Below are positions 10,701-17,805 of a stretch of 23,197 nt of DNA, piece after piece. The position numbers were made by a program, and so were the translations under genes. This DNA comes from a virus: IMG/VR virus record IMGVR_UViG_3300042466_000902, positions 1 through 23,197 of that record; one strand, written 5' to 3'. Below the pieces are notes generated by a model, which was not told the DNA's origin, did not search any database, and worked only from the letters and a program-made list of their open reading frames with translations. Position 1 is the first letter of the stretch, and each line of letters opens with the position of its first letter.

Positions 10701-12057
10701 CAACGACGACTTCCAGATCAAGGACGAGCACCTCCTCGATTGGGCCGACGCTTCCACCTTCCAGGACAACCCCGGAAGTGTGGTGAATGCCCTCTCCCAG
10801 TTGACTAATGCTGCTCCACTACTGCGTCTGGCTATGCCTTTCGTGCGGACGCCATACAACCTGGCCGTCTATGGGGCCCAGCACCTCCCTCTCCTCAATC
10901 GAGCAAGCAGCCGTGCCCGGGATGTGCTGAACTCCATGCCAGGAGACGAGGGATTCGACCCCGTGGCCAAGGCCATCATGCAGGGCCGTCAGGCCACAGG
11001 AGCCCTGTTCATGGCCGCAGGGGGAATGGCTGCGCTCAATGGCAACCTCACGGGCAATGGCCCGCCTCCAGGCCCTGCCAGGGAGCTCTGGCTGCAGGAA
11101 CACCGTCCCCGCTCCATCAAGGTGGCCGGAAAGTGGGTCTCCTTCGAGTCGATCGAGCCCGTCAATAACCTGATGGCCCTCATGGGGGACATCGCCATGC
11201 TGGGTCGGATGGGCCACATCGACGTGGCGGAGCAGTTCATGTCTCAAGCGCTGTTTGCCCTCTCGATTTCCATCGTGGACAAGAGCTACCTCAGCGGCCT
11301 TACTGTCGTCGCTGGATTCTTGGACCCCAAGACCTATACCACACCAGATCCTGTCACCAAAGGACTCCTTTCGACAGCCAACAACTTTATCCCTATGGCT
11401 GGTGCTCGTCGAGCCATGGCTAACACCCTGAATCCCTACATCCGAGAGATTGATGGGGAGCTCCAGAAAGTATTGGCCGCCGCTGCCCCAGGATTCGCCC
11501 TGAACGAGCCTACCAAAATCGATCCATTCACCGGAAAACCCTTCACGTCGCTTACAGGCGGGTGGTACAATGCCAACTCTCCCTTTAGAATCTACGACGC
11601 AGAGTTCCCCAAGGGGTCCCCGGAGGCCCTGGGGCAGTCTGTGGCCTCGAACCTGACCGATGCAGGCTGGGATTCTAGCCTCCTCACCACCAAGCTCGAC
11701 CAAGGGGAGGAGATTGCCAAGGACGAGCGGGCAGACTTCGCCAAGGCGCTCCACCAGGTCAAGCTGGCTGAACGTCTGGATGATCTCTTCAGCAGTCCCA
11801 CCTACCAACAAGCACTCCAGGGGTGGAAATCACGCACCTCCTCGCAGATTGCTGAGGATTCCCAGCACCACGAGCTAATCACCGCAACCGTCAATCAGGT
11901 CAAGGCCGAGGCCAGAGCTCTGATGCTCAATAACTCAGAAAAGTGGCGGACCCGCACTGATCTGGTGCGACTACGCCGTATTCAACAAGGCCGCGGCAAT
12001 GTAAATGCCGCAACTCAGACCCAGCAAGCAATCGACGATCTTAACGATGGCAATTAA
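7729..12057 (+). CDS. Internal virion protein D (T7 gp16-like, giant ejection protein)
   Basis: The largest protein in the window (1442 residues; T7 gp16 is 1318), placed between the gp15-like gene and the tail fibre like T7 gene 16. It starts with a charged helix rich in E-K-R-Q near 20-45, and no transglycosylase domain is visible at the N-terminus. Two Leu/Glu-rich coiled-coil segments, about residues 350-385 and 465-500, flank a linker. In this linker (DNA about 8870-9130) codon use looks less GC-rich than around it, and K-Q-L-E occurs twice. Further on there are hydrophobic helices, for example about 1087-1106 (ATGALFMAAGGMAALNG). A C-terminal part with K-S-Y-L-S-G-L, F-I-P-M-A-G and P-Y-I-R-E resembles the end of other giant phage core proteins. 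The expected role is passage of DNA through the cell envelope. ATG at 7729 follows a pyrimidine-rich leader without Shine-Dalgarno. Confidence 0.85.
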   Translation: MPQPSRSPGLPTITESTDANIAAEKERQRLEEEKRRKAAANLAKGMDPSGRRLKAKDRPIDPNAPKPRKIIPDTGPGFKPLIPGPVELFRKATANDGNEGGFAVIKEPLRALDAGLTQIVEGIGETAIWGGLGAYSATEKALKKVSGMTLPELPKSWDPLEKEYREIRFNSMAPENRPNTTAGQLGADILSFALTTFSVARRLPQTGLIAGAANKGKLARAGAQAASGIPAGAAADFLLTKAGDPNAANLIRDLPFVTPETKELWSLGLASSRTDNAFISKLKATITGGAVGAGADAVSYLLFARKATQAFLKQGLPPEEAMARGVAQGAEEAQAAKAAKTDLSDKQWSVATNGRVRELEARRIELETELDSLKNKQLELPLRDVTPSPPLTPELRRELSNLPVENAERRLEIAEANLKEVEEGDPYWSPEYAAAKAEVEDATKAATADAPDPKQLEIGLDAPAKQLDPEAQRIQDLEQKLADLAEERAQLEMDLSNDPATMRAEELATFNDSVPPSAAVVDQIRLETSVPKVARRPDADPSILKGATSPTRGNSPSVFTDAFYKILSTAPDVNKATITTLKSFVDGMDLRNISKQTGRSVAENLEHSARMVQAFRQAVQVAGDYTPDGDEIVALLRSQGALRSVTEEGVTQELLSAKGVIATKTFITDTTNQIYELSKSLDELYAAGRNPGNQMDRLADRLITLSELHKLSGYDSGYNLRMFQEILGADGKPVKGPSPQSPREKAALESKRMKEWITKIHKLSRAGQDAAATAERTALVRALVLNGGDPAGTLKHIDVMMRVGWEQAMNGLYNSILSGPISQLRNLAGNTYASVEKPLSLGLMGIKDPRARYAAVSAYKGIATSMSDAFAVMRRSFATGEPLQLNTKFMMEETKALAKLEAVRILAKDSGNTAEQMALGIIDTLYKVQDNKLFSWGSRALVAGDDFFKIINSRMKISMDSAFAAFDKGLSPKELDARFGEIYAQKYKASFNDDFQIKDEHLLDWADASTFQDNPGSVVNALSQLTNAAPLLRLAMPFVRTPYNLAVYGAQHLPLLNRASSRARDVLNSMPGDEGFDPVAKAIMQGRQATGALFMAAGGMAALNGNLTGNGPPPGPARELWLQEHRPRSIKVAGKWVSFESIEPVNNLMALMGDIAMLGRMGHIDVAEQFMSQALFALSISIVDKSYLSGLTVVAGFLDPKTYTTPDPVTKGLLSTANNFIPMAGARRAMANTLNPYIREIDGELQKVLAAAAPGFALNEPTKIDPFTGKPFTSLTGGWYNANSPFRIYDAEFPKGSPEALGQSVASNLTDAGWDSSLLTTKLDQGEEIAKDERADFAKALHQVKLAERLDDLFSSPTYQQALQGWKSRTSSQIAEDSQHHELITATVNQVKAEARALMLNNSEKWRTRTDLVRLRRIQQGRGNVNAATQTQQAIDDLNDGN

Positions 12058-14338
12058 CCCCTACGTTCCCTCCACTGTAACGGCCAACGGAACCCAGGTC
12101 GACTTTTCATTCACGTTTCCTTACCTGGCCCGTAGACACGTCAAGGTCACCATCAATGGTATTCTAACCACCGCATTTACCTTCCTCAGTGCAAACGTAC
12201 TGCGGTTTTCAGTGGCGCCTGCTGCAGGGGCCAAGGTGGTCATTTTTCGAGAAACCCCGTCAGATACATTGGTGGCTGTTATTCAGCCTGGTGGACCTAT
12301 CCCCGTTGCGGGGCTCAATCAGAACTTTTTACAAGTCCTCTACTACACCCAAGAAGCACCCACCCAGGCGTACATTGACGCAGCAGATGCGCTAAAGGTA
12401 AATAAGTCGGGCGATAGTATGTCTGGCAACCTGTCCATGGGTGGTAATAAAATTACCGGTCTTGGCACTGCATCTGCTCCTGCTGATGCTGCAACCAAGA
12501 AGTATGTCGATGATAATGCTCTTCTTTACAGCGGATCACCTGGGTTCACTCAGGACGGCACCGGGGCTGTAACTAGGTCCTGGAGTAGTAAGCTCAAAGA
12601 CGAAGCATCCGTGCTGGACTTTGGCGCTGTCGCCGACGGTGATTTCTCCGGCAATGGCACTGATAATTCCGCCGCCTTCCAGGCCGCCATCGACTCAGGC
12701 AGAGCTATCCGAGTGCCAAAGGTGGGTACAGGAGCATACAAGATCACACAGACGCTTAACCTCACCGGCAATTACAAAGCATTGCTTGGTGATGCAAGTA
12801 TGCCGGTGATAGTCAAAACAACCCCTGGTCCTGCGCTCAAGATAAGGGCTGCTGGTGCGAACTTTAACGAATTTTCGGTGATCGAAAATCTCTACCTGAT
12901 CAACACAAACGTACCCAGTTTTCCGGTCAACCCAGGCCCAAACGATGCTGGGGTGGTGATTAGTGGCGGAGACGCCAGCGTTCCCGCAGCAGTCCAGCTC
13001 TCGCTGGTTTCCAGGCTGCGGGTCGCTAACTGGAGCGTCGGCTTTTATCTGACGGACATAGTTGGAGTCCGCGTCAAAGACTGTTTTGTCCAGCTGCAGA
13101 ACGACTACAGCGGCACGACGCTAACTGCCAGCAATAAATTTATCGGCTTTCTTTTCGACGCAACCCCGTTTACGCCTGGTGGAATTTCCCCTTTAGCAAG
13201 CATCGAGGTCAACAGCTGCGACGTTGTTGGCGGCGGACTGCCAAATGGCATCACCTCCGCCGGTTACTATATCATCGGCCCTGACATCAGGGATATTTTC
13301 TTCAACGACTGCGAGACAGCCAATCTCTCTTACGGTTGGTGGGTCGTAGCCCAGGGGAATGATTTTAATTGGGATGTTCACATTGGACGCCCGATTGTTG
13401 ATGCCTTTAAGCGTCATGGCATTTTCATCGATGGAGCAGATGGTCCAGGTGCTATCACTATCGATGGAGGCTACTTCGTTGGACTAGGCGCTGGAGCGGG
13501 AGCCGCTATCTATGGTCTCTCCTCAAGCGGAATTAACGTGACAGGCGGTGCCCAACTAATGGGTATTGCAAATAACGGATCAACGGACGATGGCGTACGG
13601 TTTGATGCTTGTTATAGCTGTTCAGTAGTGGGAAATAATCTTGTAAATCTTAAGTACGGAGTGTCTCTTAATAATTCGCGGAATTGCACGGTAACCGGCA
13701 ATACTATTTTTGCCAGAGCAACAGATACAGAGCCCTCTCCTCAGCTAGAGGAGGCTATTCGATTATTCAACTCGTCGGAGGAGAACGTTGTAGCCGCTAA
13801 CACTATTACAGGTTTTGACGCTACAAGAAAATATAGCGCAGGAATTTTTGTTGAAACGGGGTCTGCACGCAATGTGGTCTTAGGCAACTCCATTGATGAA
13901 GCCACAGTAACAACTGCTTACAGCATCAATGACGTTACGACCACCCTAATCAGCTCGGACACTTCTGTAATCCGCTCAAATACTGTCAAACTACAAAGTA
14001 GCACCGATGCCCTAGTCCTGCAGGGTAACAGTGGTACGCTCCCAATTCAGTTCAGGGATGGGGCGGGCACTGTGCTCTCCTATATTCGTTCTGACGGCGG
14101 ACTCCGGTCCACTGTCGAACTCAACCTTCAGGGTAACGACAGTAGCACCCCGATTGCTTTTAGAAATGGATCTAACACTGTGCTTTCCTACATCCGCAGT
14201 GATGGAGGTTTGCAGGCACAGCAGAGACTCAATCTTCAGGGCAGCGATGGCACATATCCCATTGTTTTCCGAGATGGTGCCGGAAATGCTATTGGGAAAA
14301 TAAACAACGCTGGCGCTTACAGTGCTGGACCTCCATAA
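12047..14338 (+). CDS. Tail fibre / tailspike with T7-type N-terminus and beta-helix body
   Basis: A 763-residue adhesin. Residues 1-105 match the T7 gp17 N-terminal attachment domain (N-P-Y-V-P-S-T, then F-S-F-T-F-P-Y-L and H-V-K-V-T-I-N-G). Around 132-157 is the common tail-fibre linker I-T-G-L-G followed by A-D-A-A-T-K-K-Y-V-D. From about 187 there is a pectate-lyase-3-type start (S-V-L-D-F-G-A-V-A-D-G, then G-T-D-N-S-A-A-F-Q-A-A-I-D) and a right-handed beta-helix with repeated N-x-V-x-G-N-x-I turns up to about 650. This suggests a polysaccharide-binding or depolymerising spike. The last 108 residues are three 36-residue repeats. The ATG at 12047 is chosen over one 42 nt upstream because the family N-terminus begins there; it overlaps the previous gene by 11 nt. 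Confidence 0.88.
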   Translation: MAINPYVPSTVTANGTQVDFSFTFPYLARRHVKVTINGILTTAFTFLSANVLRFSVAPAAGAKVVIFRETPSDTLVAVIQPGGPIPVAGLNQNFLQVLYYTQEAPTQAYIDAADALKVNKSGDSMSGNLSMGGNKITGLGTASAPADAATKKYVDDNALLYSGSPGFTQDGTGAVTRSWSSKLKDEASVLDFGAVADGDFSGNGTDNSAAFQAAIDSGRAIRVPKVGTGAYKITQTLNLTGNYKALLGDASMPVIVKTTPGPALKIRAAGANFNEFSVIENLYLINTNVPSFPVNPGPNDAGVVISGGDASVPAAVQLSLVSRLRVANWSVGFYLTDIVGVRVKDCFVQLQNDYSGTTLTASNKFIGFLFDATPFTPGGISPLASIEVNSCDVVGGGLPNGITSAGYYIIGPDIRDIFFNDCETANLSYGWWVVAQGNDFNWDVHIGRPIVDAFKRHGIFIDGADGPGAITIDGGYFVGLGAGAGAAIYGLSSSGINVTGGAQLMGIANNGSTDDGVRFDACYSCSVVGNNLVNLKYGVSLNNSRNCTVTGNTIFARATDTEPSPQLEEAIRLFNSSEENVVAANTITGFDATRKYSAGIFVETGSARNVVLGNSIDEATVTTAYSINDVTTTLISSDTSVIRSNTVKLQSSTDALVLQGNSGTLPIQFRDGAGTVLSYIRSDGGLRSTVELNLQGNDSSTPIAFRNGSNTVLSYIRSDGGLQAQQRLNLQGSDGTYPIVFRDGAGNAIGKINNAGAYSAGPP
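14012..14335 (+). repeat. Three 36-residue (108-nt) tandem repeats at the tail fibre C-terminus
   Basis: Units lie at 14012-14119, 14120-14227 and 14228-14335. Each begins L-x-L-Q-G, continues P-I-x-F-R-(D/N)-G, and units 1 and 2 share S-Y-I-R-S-D-G-G-L. Unit 3 is more divergent (K-I-N-N-A-G-A). The stop codon follows unit 3 directly, so the array is the exact C-terminus. The protein similarity is higher than the DNA similarity, so the repeats are old and selected, not a recent slippage product. Confidence 0.9.
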
Positions 14339-14374
14339 CATCATTAGGCGCAAACTCTGTTTACTCTTTTACCG

Positions 14375-14608
14375 ATGTTTACTTCCTTCCTCGCCGTCAA
14401 AATTGCCGGCCTCGTAATCTCCACCGAGCAGCTCTTCTCGGCTGCCTGGTTTTCCTTCTTTCTCGCCTCAGAGTACCTAGCCAACAACCCAAAAATCAAG
14501 GCCAACTCCATATTCCAGCTCATCACTGGCTTTTTCAAGTCTGCACGACATGAGGATGATCAAATCAAGGCGATCAAAAATATCCTGCGAGGCAAGAATC
14601 ACCGATGA
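14375..14608 (+). CDS. Small membrane protein, holin candidate (T7 gp17.5 position)
   Basis: This 77-residue protein has a hydrophobic stretch at about residues 3-33 (FLAVKIAGLVISTEQLFSAA, then WFSFFLASEYLA) and a basic, polar C-terminus (K-N-I-L-R-G-K-N-H-R). It lies between the tail fibre and a lysin-like gene, the place of the T7 holin gene 17.5 (67 aa). A class II-type holin is therefore a reasonable reading, but there is no sequence signature that proves it. It ends in an ATGA overlap with the lysin gene at 14605-14608. The 36 nt upstream are pyrimidine-rich with no ribosome binding site. Confidence 0.55.
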   Translation: MFTSFLAVKIAGLVISTEQLFSAAWFSFFLASEYLANNPKIKANSIFQLITGFFKSARHEDDQIKAIKNILRGKNHR

Positions 14609-15153
14609 CTGACATCCTTTGGAACGTCTCCCAGTATTACAGCCAGGTTGACTCAGCCACAGGCCAAGGCCTCCGCATGTGCCGTTCCAGTACCTCTGCT
14701 ATGGCTGTCAAGTTCCTAAAGCCAGACTCCCTGATGGGTCCTAACGCTGACGATACCTTCCTCAAGGAGGTCATGCGGCATGGAGATAGCACAGAGCCGG
14801 TGCCACAGGAGAAGGCCTGCCTTGAGTTTGGGGTCAAGGCCCAGAGCTTTACCAATGGCACCTTCCCCGGCCTAAGGGCGGCTCTTCAGAAAGGTCCGGT
14901 AGGTGTGGGCTTCCTGCACCATGGGCCTGTCCGGGCCCCCCGGGGAGGGGGTCACTGGGCCCTTCTGATCGGGGCCACAAAAACCCACGGCATTTTCCAC
15001 GATCCCTATGGGGAATTGGATGCTGTGAACGGAGGGTATGTGCGTGTTGGTTCCGGAGGCAGATCCGTACGCTACAGCTGGAAAAATTTCCTCCCAAGAT
15101 GGGCCAGTGCATCCATTGGTCCGGGCTTCTACACTACTTATGAAGTGATTTAA
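14605..15153 (+). CDS. Cysteine peptidase/amidase-like lysin (C39-like fold)
   Basis: A 182-residue protein with the order of catalytic residues of papain/C39-like peptidases: Cys26 in R-M-C-R-S-S-T-S-A-M-A, His117 in G-G-H-W-A-L-L-I-G-A, and Asp133 in H-D-P-Y-G-E. A Gly-rich loop (A-P-R-G-G-G) precedes the His. Given its place between a holin-like protein and the small terminase, a role in cutting host peptidoglycan peptide bonds at lysis is likely. It replaces the T7 amidase, which lies elsewhere (gene 3.5). No signal peptide is seen, so export would depend on the holin. A role as a virion protease cannot be excluded. Confidence 0.65.
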   Translation: MTDILWNVSQYYSQVDSATGQGLRMCRSSTSAMAVKFLKPDSLMGPNADDTFLKEVMRHGDSTEPVPQEKACLEFGVKAQSFTNGTFPGLRAALQKGPVGVGFLHHGPVRAPRGGGHWALLIGATKTHGIFHDPYGELDAVNGGYVRVGSGGRSVRYSWKNFLPRWASASIGPGFYTTYEVI

Positions 15154-15157
15154 CACC

Positions 15158-15391
15158 ATGGCCAAAGCTACTGAAGCTGACTTAGATGCTCTCCACGGCA
15201 TGGTCACCCGTGAGATGACTGCTAGAGTCCGCGCAGGCAAAGATTGCTCCACGGCCGACCTGAAGGCTGCGGCCGAGTGGCTGGTCAAGAACAACTGGAC
15301 CGGCACCGTCAAGCCTGGAAGCCCATTGGCCTCCCTCCTTGATGGTCTCACTGAGGGGGACACAGCCTACATCGAAAGGCTCACACAATGA
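15158..15391 (+). CDS. Probable small terminase subunit (T7 gp18 / maturase A-like)
   Basis: A 77-residue, mostly helical protein. The segment from L-D-A-L-H-G-M-V-T-R-E-M (9-20) through S-T-A-D-L-K-A-A-A-E-W-L-V-K-N-N (31-46) resembles the 'LHxxV...A-D-L-x-x-A-x-x-F-L-K-x-N' pattern of small terminase subunits of podoviruses. T7 gp18 (89 aa) lies between the holin and the Rz-like gene, which is exactly the position here. It would bind the packaging site and recruit the large terminase. The start has a CCATGG context, five bases after the previous stop. The large terminase is not adjacent, being 2.4 kb away, unlike in T7. Confidence 0.58.
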   Translation: MAKATEADLDALHGMVTREMTARVRAGKDCSTADLKAAAEWLVKNNWTGTVKPGSPLASLLDGLTEGDTAYIERLTQ

Positions 15392-15621
15392 GCGAGCAGA
15401 TCAGGGGCGCCGTCCTTGCCGCAATATCGGCTGTGATGGGGTGGCTCGCTGTAACCTCAGTAGGGCTCCTCATCCAGGTGTCCCACCTGCAGGCCACCAC
15501 CAACGCCCTAAAGGATTCACTGCAGACCAACGCAGAACGTGATCATAGGCTGGAGGACAAACTGCGAGACGAGCTGAAAGAGCTCAGGTCCATCATTGAG
15601 GAGTTTCATGGCCGAAGGTAA
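15388..15621 (+). CDS. Rz-like inner-membrane spanin candidate (T7 gp18.5 position)
   Basis: This 77-residue protein has one N-terminal membrane segment (about residues 7-29, AVLAAISAVMGWLAVTSVGL) followed by a heptad-like charged helix (about 33-74) ending R-S-I-I-E-E-F-H-G-R-R. A short cytoplasmic N-terminus, one transmembrane helix and a periplasmic coiled coil is the plan of an i-spanin, and T7 gene 18.5 has the same position after gene 18. No lipobox-bearing Rz1 partner was found embedded in other frames. A pinholin or holin function is an alternative. It starts with an ATGA overlap at 15388-15391. Confidence 0.55.
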   Translation: MSEQIRGAVLAAISAVMGWLAVTSVGLLIQVSHLQATTNALKDSLQTNAERDHRLEDKLRDELKELRSIIEEFHGRR

Positions 15622-15886
15622 GTCTGCCAAGTATTACGCCGCCAACCCCAAAGCTGCAAAGAAGAAAGCAGCCTACCAACGCAAACTTAACAAGAAGCCG
15701 TCTGTGAAGGCCGCCTCGGAAGAGCGTTGGGCAGAGCGCAAGCGAAGGGGGATTGCCGGAAAGGGAGGGAAGGATCTCTCCCACACAACTGACGGTAGGA
15801 TGGTCCTGGAATCCCCAGCCAAGAACCGTGCCCGCAATGGTCATGGTAATAACGCAGTTAGAAAGCCCGTCAAGAAGAAACGCTGA
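15608..15886 (+). CDS. Conserved basic phage protein of unknown function
   Basis: A 92-residue, very Lys/Arg-rich protein beginning M-A-E-G-K-S-A-K-Y-Y-A-A-N-P-K-A and ending in P-V-K-K-K-R. The middle has K-D-L-S-H-T-T-D-G-R-M-V-L-E-S and N-R-A-R-N, which I recall as recurring in small proteins of tailed phages, including cyanophages. The function is not known to me; the charge suggests binding to DNA or the virion interior. A TTG 12 nt upstream would add four residues, but the ATG at 15608 is preferred because the family starts M-A-E-G-K-S. It overlaps the spanin-like gene by 14 nt. Confidence 0.7.
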   Translation: MAEGKSAKYYAANPKAAKKKAAYQRKLNKKPSVKAASEERWAERKRRGIAGKGGKDLSHTTDGRMVLESPAKNRARNGHGNNAVRKPVKKKR

Positions 15887-15893
15887 ACCTCTC

Positions 15894-16199
15894 ATGCCAA
15901 GTTTGACTCCGGATCACCTTCTCCAGAGCCTCCAAGCCATGACTAGCTCCGAAGCAAAACGCATGTGGCGTGAGTCCATCAAGGCTCACTATAATCACCG
16001 CTGCGTCTATTGTGGCTCCACTGAATCTCTCACGCTCGATCACGTCAAAGCCAAGGTTAAGGGAGGCCGTGACGAGGCCTCTAACCTTGTGGCCGCCTGC
16101 TTAGCGTGTAATCGAAGTAAGGGCTCTAGGGATGTTCTTGATTGGTTCAGAAACCAGCCTTTCTTCTCTTTGTCCACTCTCCAAAGTTTACCCTCATGA
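15894..16199 (+). CDS. HNH endonuclease
   Basis: A 101-residue HNH nuclease. Zinc-binding pairs are C37-x-x-C40 (C-V-Y-C-G) and C69-x-x-C72 (C-L-A-C-N). The catalytic D49-H50 lies in L-T-L-D-H-V, then come G-G-R-D-E-A-S-N64-L-V and N73-R-S-K-G. All key residues are present, so it is likely active. HNH proteins near terminase genes assist packaging in some phages; others are free-standing homing endonucleases. The insertion of this and neighbouring genes between the spanin and large terminase genes fits either idea. ATG at 15894 lies seven bases after the previous stop, and the frame upstream of it is antiparallel in character to the known gene there, so longer starts are rejected. Confidence 0.85.
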   Translation: MPSLTPDHLLQSLQAMTSSEAKRMWRESIKAHYNHRCVYCGSTESLTLDHVKAKVKGGRDEASNLVAACLACNRSKGSRDVLDWFRNQPFFSLSTLQSLPS

Positions 16200-16537
16200 C
16201 TGCTGTTGTTCTTACTCCCCAGGTGTCACTGCGACAGCCTGTTGAGAGTTTCTCCTATCCCTCTTTAGCACGCCGAGTTACCGCTACAACAACTTCGCAG
16301 AATGTTGCATTGACAAGCGGAATACGGGCAATAGTCATACACGTTCGTGACGCTGCCTGCCGTGTGGCTATTGGTTCTGGTCCTCAAACGGCAAATGCTA
16401 CCAGTAGCGTTTTTCTTCCTCAAGGCTCGACCACAACCTTTCAGACCCCCCTCAATGGAGCAGCAAACCTTGCAGTAATTCGTGATACTGCTGCGGTGGT
16501 CAATAGTGTTCTTGAGATTACAGAACTGCGCTCTTAA
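16196..16537 (+). CDS. Small beta-rich structural-type protein, unknown
   Basis: A 113-residue protein starting by ATGA overlap with the HNH gene. It is rich in Thr/Ser/Ala/Val and alternates short strands. The pattern is I-R-A-I-V-I-H-V-R-D, then V-A-I-G-S-G-P-Q-T-A-N-A-T-S-S-V-F-L-P, then F-Q-T-P-L-N-G-A-A-N-L-A-V-I-R-D and a closing V-L-E-I-T-E-L. This 'T-A-x-x-x-S-x-x-L-P-x-G ... G-x-x-x-A-V-I' style is common in small virion (decoration or fibre-associated) proteins of tailed phages. No enzymatic motif is visible. The structural role is inference from composition and from the next gene. Confidence 0.6.
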   Translation: MTAVVLTPQVSLRQPVESFSYPSLARRVTATTTSQNVALTSGIRAIVIHVRDAACRVAIGSGPQTANATSSVFLPQGSTTTFQTPLNGAANLAVIRDTAAVVNSVLEITELRS

Positions 16538-16579
16538 TAGCAAGCCTTAGTTTTTTCTGCTTTTTTTTTTGAGAATCCC
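16538..16579 (+). other. T-rich spacer with T6 and T10 runs
   Basis: The gap holds six T (16551-16556), CTGC and ten T (16561-16570), ending nine bases before the next ATG. Only a weak AGCA/TGCT stem with a 15-nt loop precedes the T10 run, so a standard terminator is not well supported. The tract could act as a U-rich leader for ribosomal protein S1-type binding, or as a weak terminator. Confidence 0.4.
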
Positions 16580-17170
16580 ATGTCTACTGTTCCCGCTGGC
16601 GGCTCTGCCTACGGTGCCTTCCCTTCCACCACTGTGGCGGGAGCCTCTCGCACGACCGTCCAGGATCCCTTTTCCAACCAGGTAACCTCGGGCCTTGACT
16701 TTCGCAAAACCCGCCTGGCCAAACATCGCCTGAATCGCACCATCCAGGCCACAGCCACCACAGCAGTGGTCAACGCAACCGTGGCCGTGGCCACCGATGC
16801 CATTAACACCGTCCGCCAGGCAGATCGGGTGCCCGCAACCTTGGTCAATGGCAAGCGCACCGGCCGCATCCGCCGTGTCTCCTCCACCTCCGTCGGCACC
16901 ATTGGGACCCTCGTTGGGGGCACCGGCTACACCAACGGGTCGTACACCAACGTACCCCTGGTCCGCACCACGGGTTCCGGATCCCAGCTGCTGGCCTCTG
17001 GGGCTGCGGCCGACATTACTGTGGCTGGTGGCATCGTGACCGCTTGCACCCTGGTGTCCGCTCGCACAGGCGAGGGCTACACCGTGGGCGATGTACTCAC
17101 CGCTGCCGGCGGCTACATCGGCGCTGGCACAGGCTTTACCATCAACGTGGCAACTGTAGCTGTAGGTTAA
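16580..17170 (+). CDS. Virion-type protein with Gly-rich beta C-terminus
   Basis: A 196-residue protein. The N-terminal half has Ala/Thr/Val-rich and basic segments. The C-terminal half (about 100-196) has G-G-T-G-Y-T-N-G-S-Y-T-N-V-P-L, then A-D-I-T-V-A-G-G-I-V-T-A, G-E-G-Y-T-V-G-D-V-L-T-A and G-T-G-F-T-I-N-V-A-T-V. This is a known type of repeat-like beta module in phage and cyanophage structural proteins, in which 'GxGYxxG', 'V-T-x-A' and 'GxxVGDxLT' recur. The protein is likely exposed on the virion (fibre or capsid decoration). Function is otherwise unknown. It is followed three bases later by a basic protein gene. Confidence 0.62.
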   Translation: MSTVPAGGSAYGAFPSTTVAGASRTTVQDPFSNQVTSGLDFRKTRLAKHRLNRTIQATATTAVVNATVAVATDAINTVRQADRVPATLVNGKRTGRIRRVSSTSVGTIGTLVGGTGYTNGSYTNVPLVRTTGSGSQLLASGAAADITVAGGIVTACTLVSARTGEGYTVGDVLTAAGGYIGAGTGFTINVATVAVG

Positions 17171-17173
17171 CTC

Positions 17174-17752
17174 ATGGCACCAGCAAAGAAAAAGCCCACC
17201 TCCTCAGGCGATCGCTCTAAACGGGCGGCCCAGTCCAAGGCCGTGGTCTCCGGCAAGACCCCGTCCAGTCGAGCCAACCGGCAGGCCATGTCGACCGCCA
17301 AGGTGACTTCAGGCATCAAAGGCAAGGCCGCCGGATCGGGCACAGCCCGGGTGACATCAAGCTCTGTGCGAGACGCCAAGCAGCAGGGCAAAGCCAATGT
17401 TACAGCCGCACAGACCCGACGTGTCGCCAAGGCAACCAGTGCCACCATGACGAGCAAACTTGCCAAAACACGAGCACTGCGGAGTGCTTCAAGCATGGGC
17501 CGTGCTGGAGTCCTGGGTGCGGTCGCCGCCGAGACCCTCAAGGCCAGGCCCACCGCAGACGGCACCCTCACCGGGGCCATGAAGCGAGGGGACTACAAAC
17601 CCAAGCAAGGCCCTGCTGTGCCGGCTCGAATGACGCAGGGCGGCATGGACAAGGGCTCCTTCAACAGCGCCTTCAAGGCCTCTCGCGCCGCCGGAAAGAA
17701 GACCTTCTCCTGGCGAGGCAAGAAGTACAACACCAAGAAAGCCGGAGAATAA
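17174..17752 (+). CDS. Basic Ala/Lys-rich virion-type protein
   Basis: A 192-residue protein very rich in Lys, Arg, Ala, Ser and Thr (histone H1-like composition over residues 1-130), with no aromatic residue until Tyr141. The C-terminal 30 residues (G-S-F-N-S-A-F-K-A-S-R-A-A-G, then K-T-F-S-W-R-G-K-K-Y-N-T-K) form a distinct module. I recognise this 'F-x-x-A-F-x-x-A-R-x-x-G-x-x-T-F-x-W-x-G-x-x-Y-x-T-K' pattern as a recurring C-terminal tag of podovirus proteins. It may anchor the protein in the particle. The role is unproven; DNA or capsid-interior binding is plausible. A terminator follows 27 nt after the stop. Confidence 0.6.
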   Translation: MAPAKKKPTSSGDRSKRAAQSKAVVSGKTPSSRANRQAMSTAKVTSGIKGKAAGSGTARVTSSSVRDAKQQGKANVTAAQTRRVAKATSATMTSKLAKTRALRSASSMGRAGVLGAVAAETLKARPTADGTLTGAMKRGDYKPKQGPAVPARMTQGGMDKGSFNSAFKASRAAGKKTFSWRGKKYNTKKAGE

Positions 17753-17778
17753 ATTCCAGGTTGCAGTTCGCATTATGG

Positions 17779-17798
17779 GGGCCTTCGGGCCCTTTTTT
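17779..17798 (+). terminator. Strong intrinsic terminator just upstream of the large terminase gene
   Basis: GGGCC (17779-17783), a TTCG tetraloop, GGCCC (17788-17792) and six T (17793-17798) form a textbook rho-independent terminator. The T run ends seven bases before the terminase ATG at 17806. It would end the late structural transcript here unless read through. Confidence 0.85.
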
Positions 17799-17805
17799 CA
17801 TTCAC

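Noticed and set aside
10819-11811. 330-codon open frame on the minus strand
   Set aside because: It lies fully inside the gp16-like gene. Its translation is low in recognisable motifs and rich in G/H/V/L as expected of an antisense shadow of GC-rich codons.
15339-15542. Frame overlapping the spanin-like gene, as expected for an embedded Rz1-type o-spanin
   Set aside because: It has no signal peptide or lipobox cysteine, so it does not look like an outer-membrane spanin.
17761-17805. TTG start for the terminase 45 nt upstream of the ATG
   Set aside because: This stretch encodes the terminator stem and T run, and the resulting peptide (W-G-P-S-G-P-F-F) is a translation of that hairpin.
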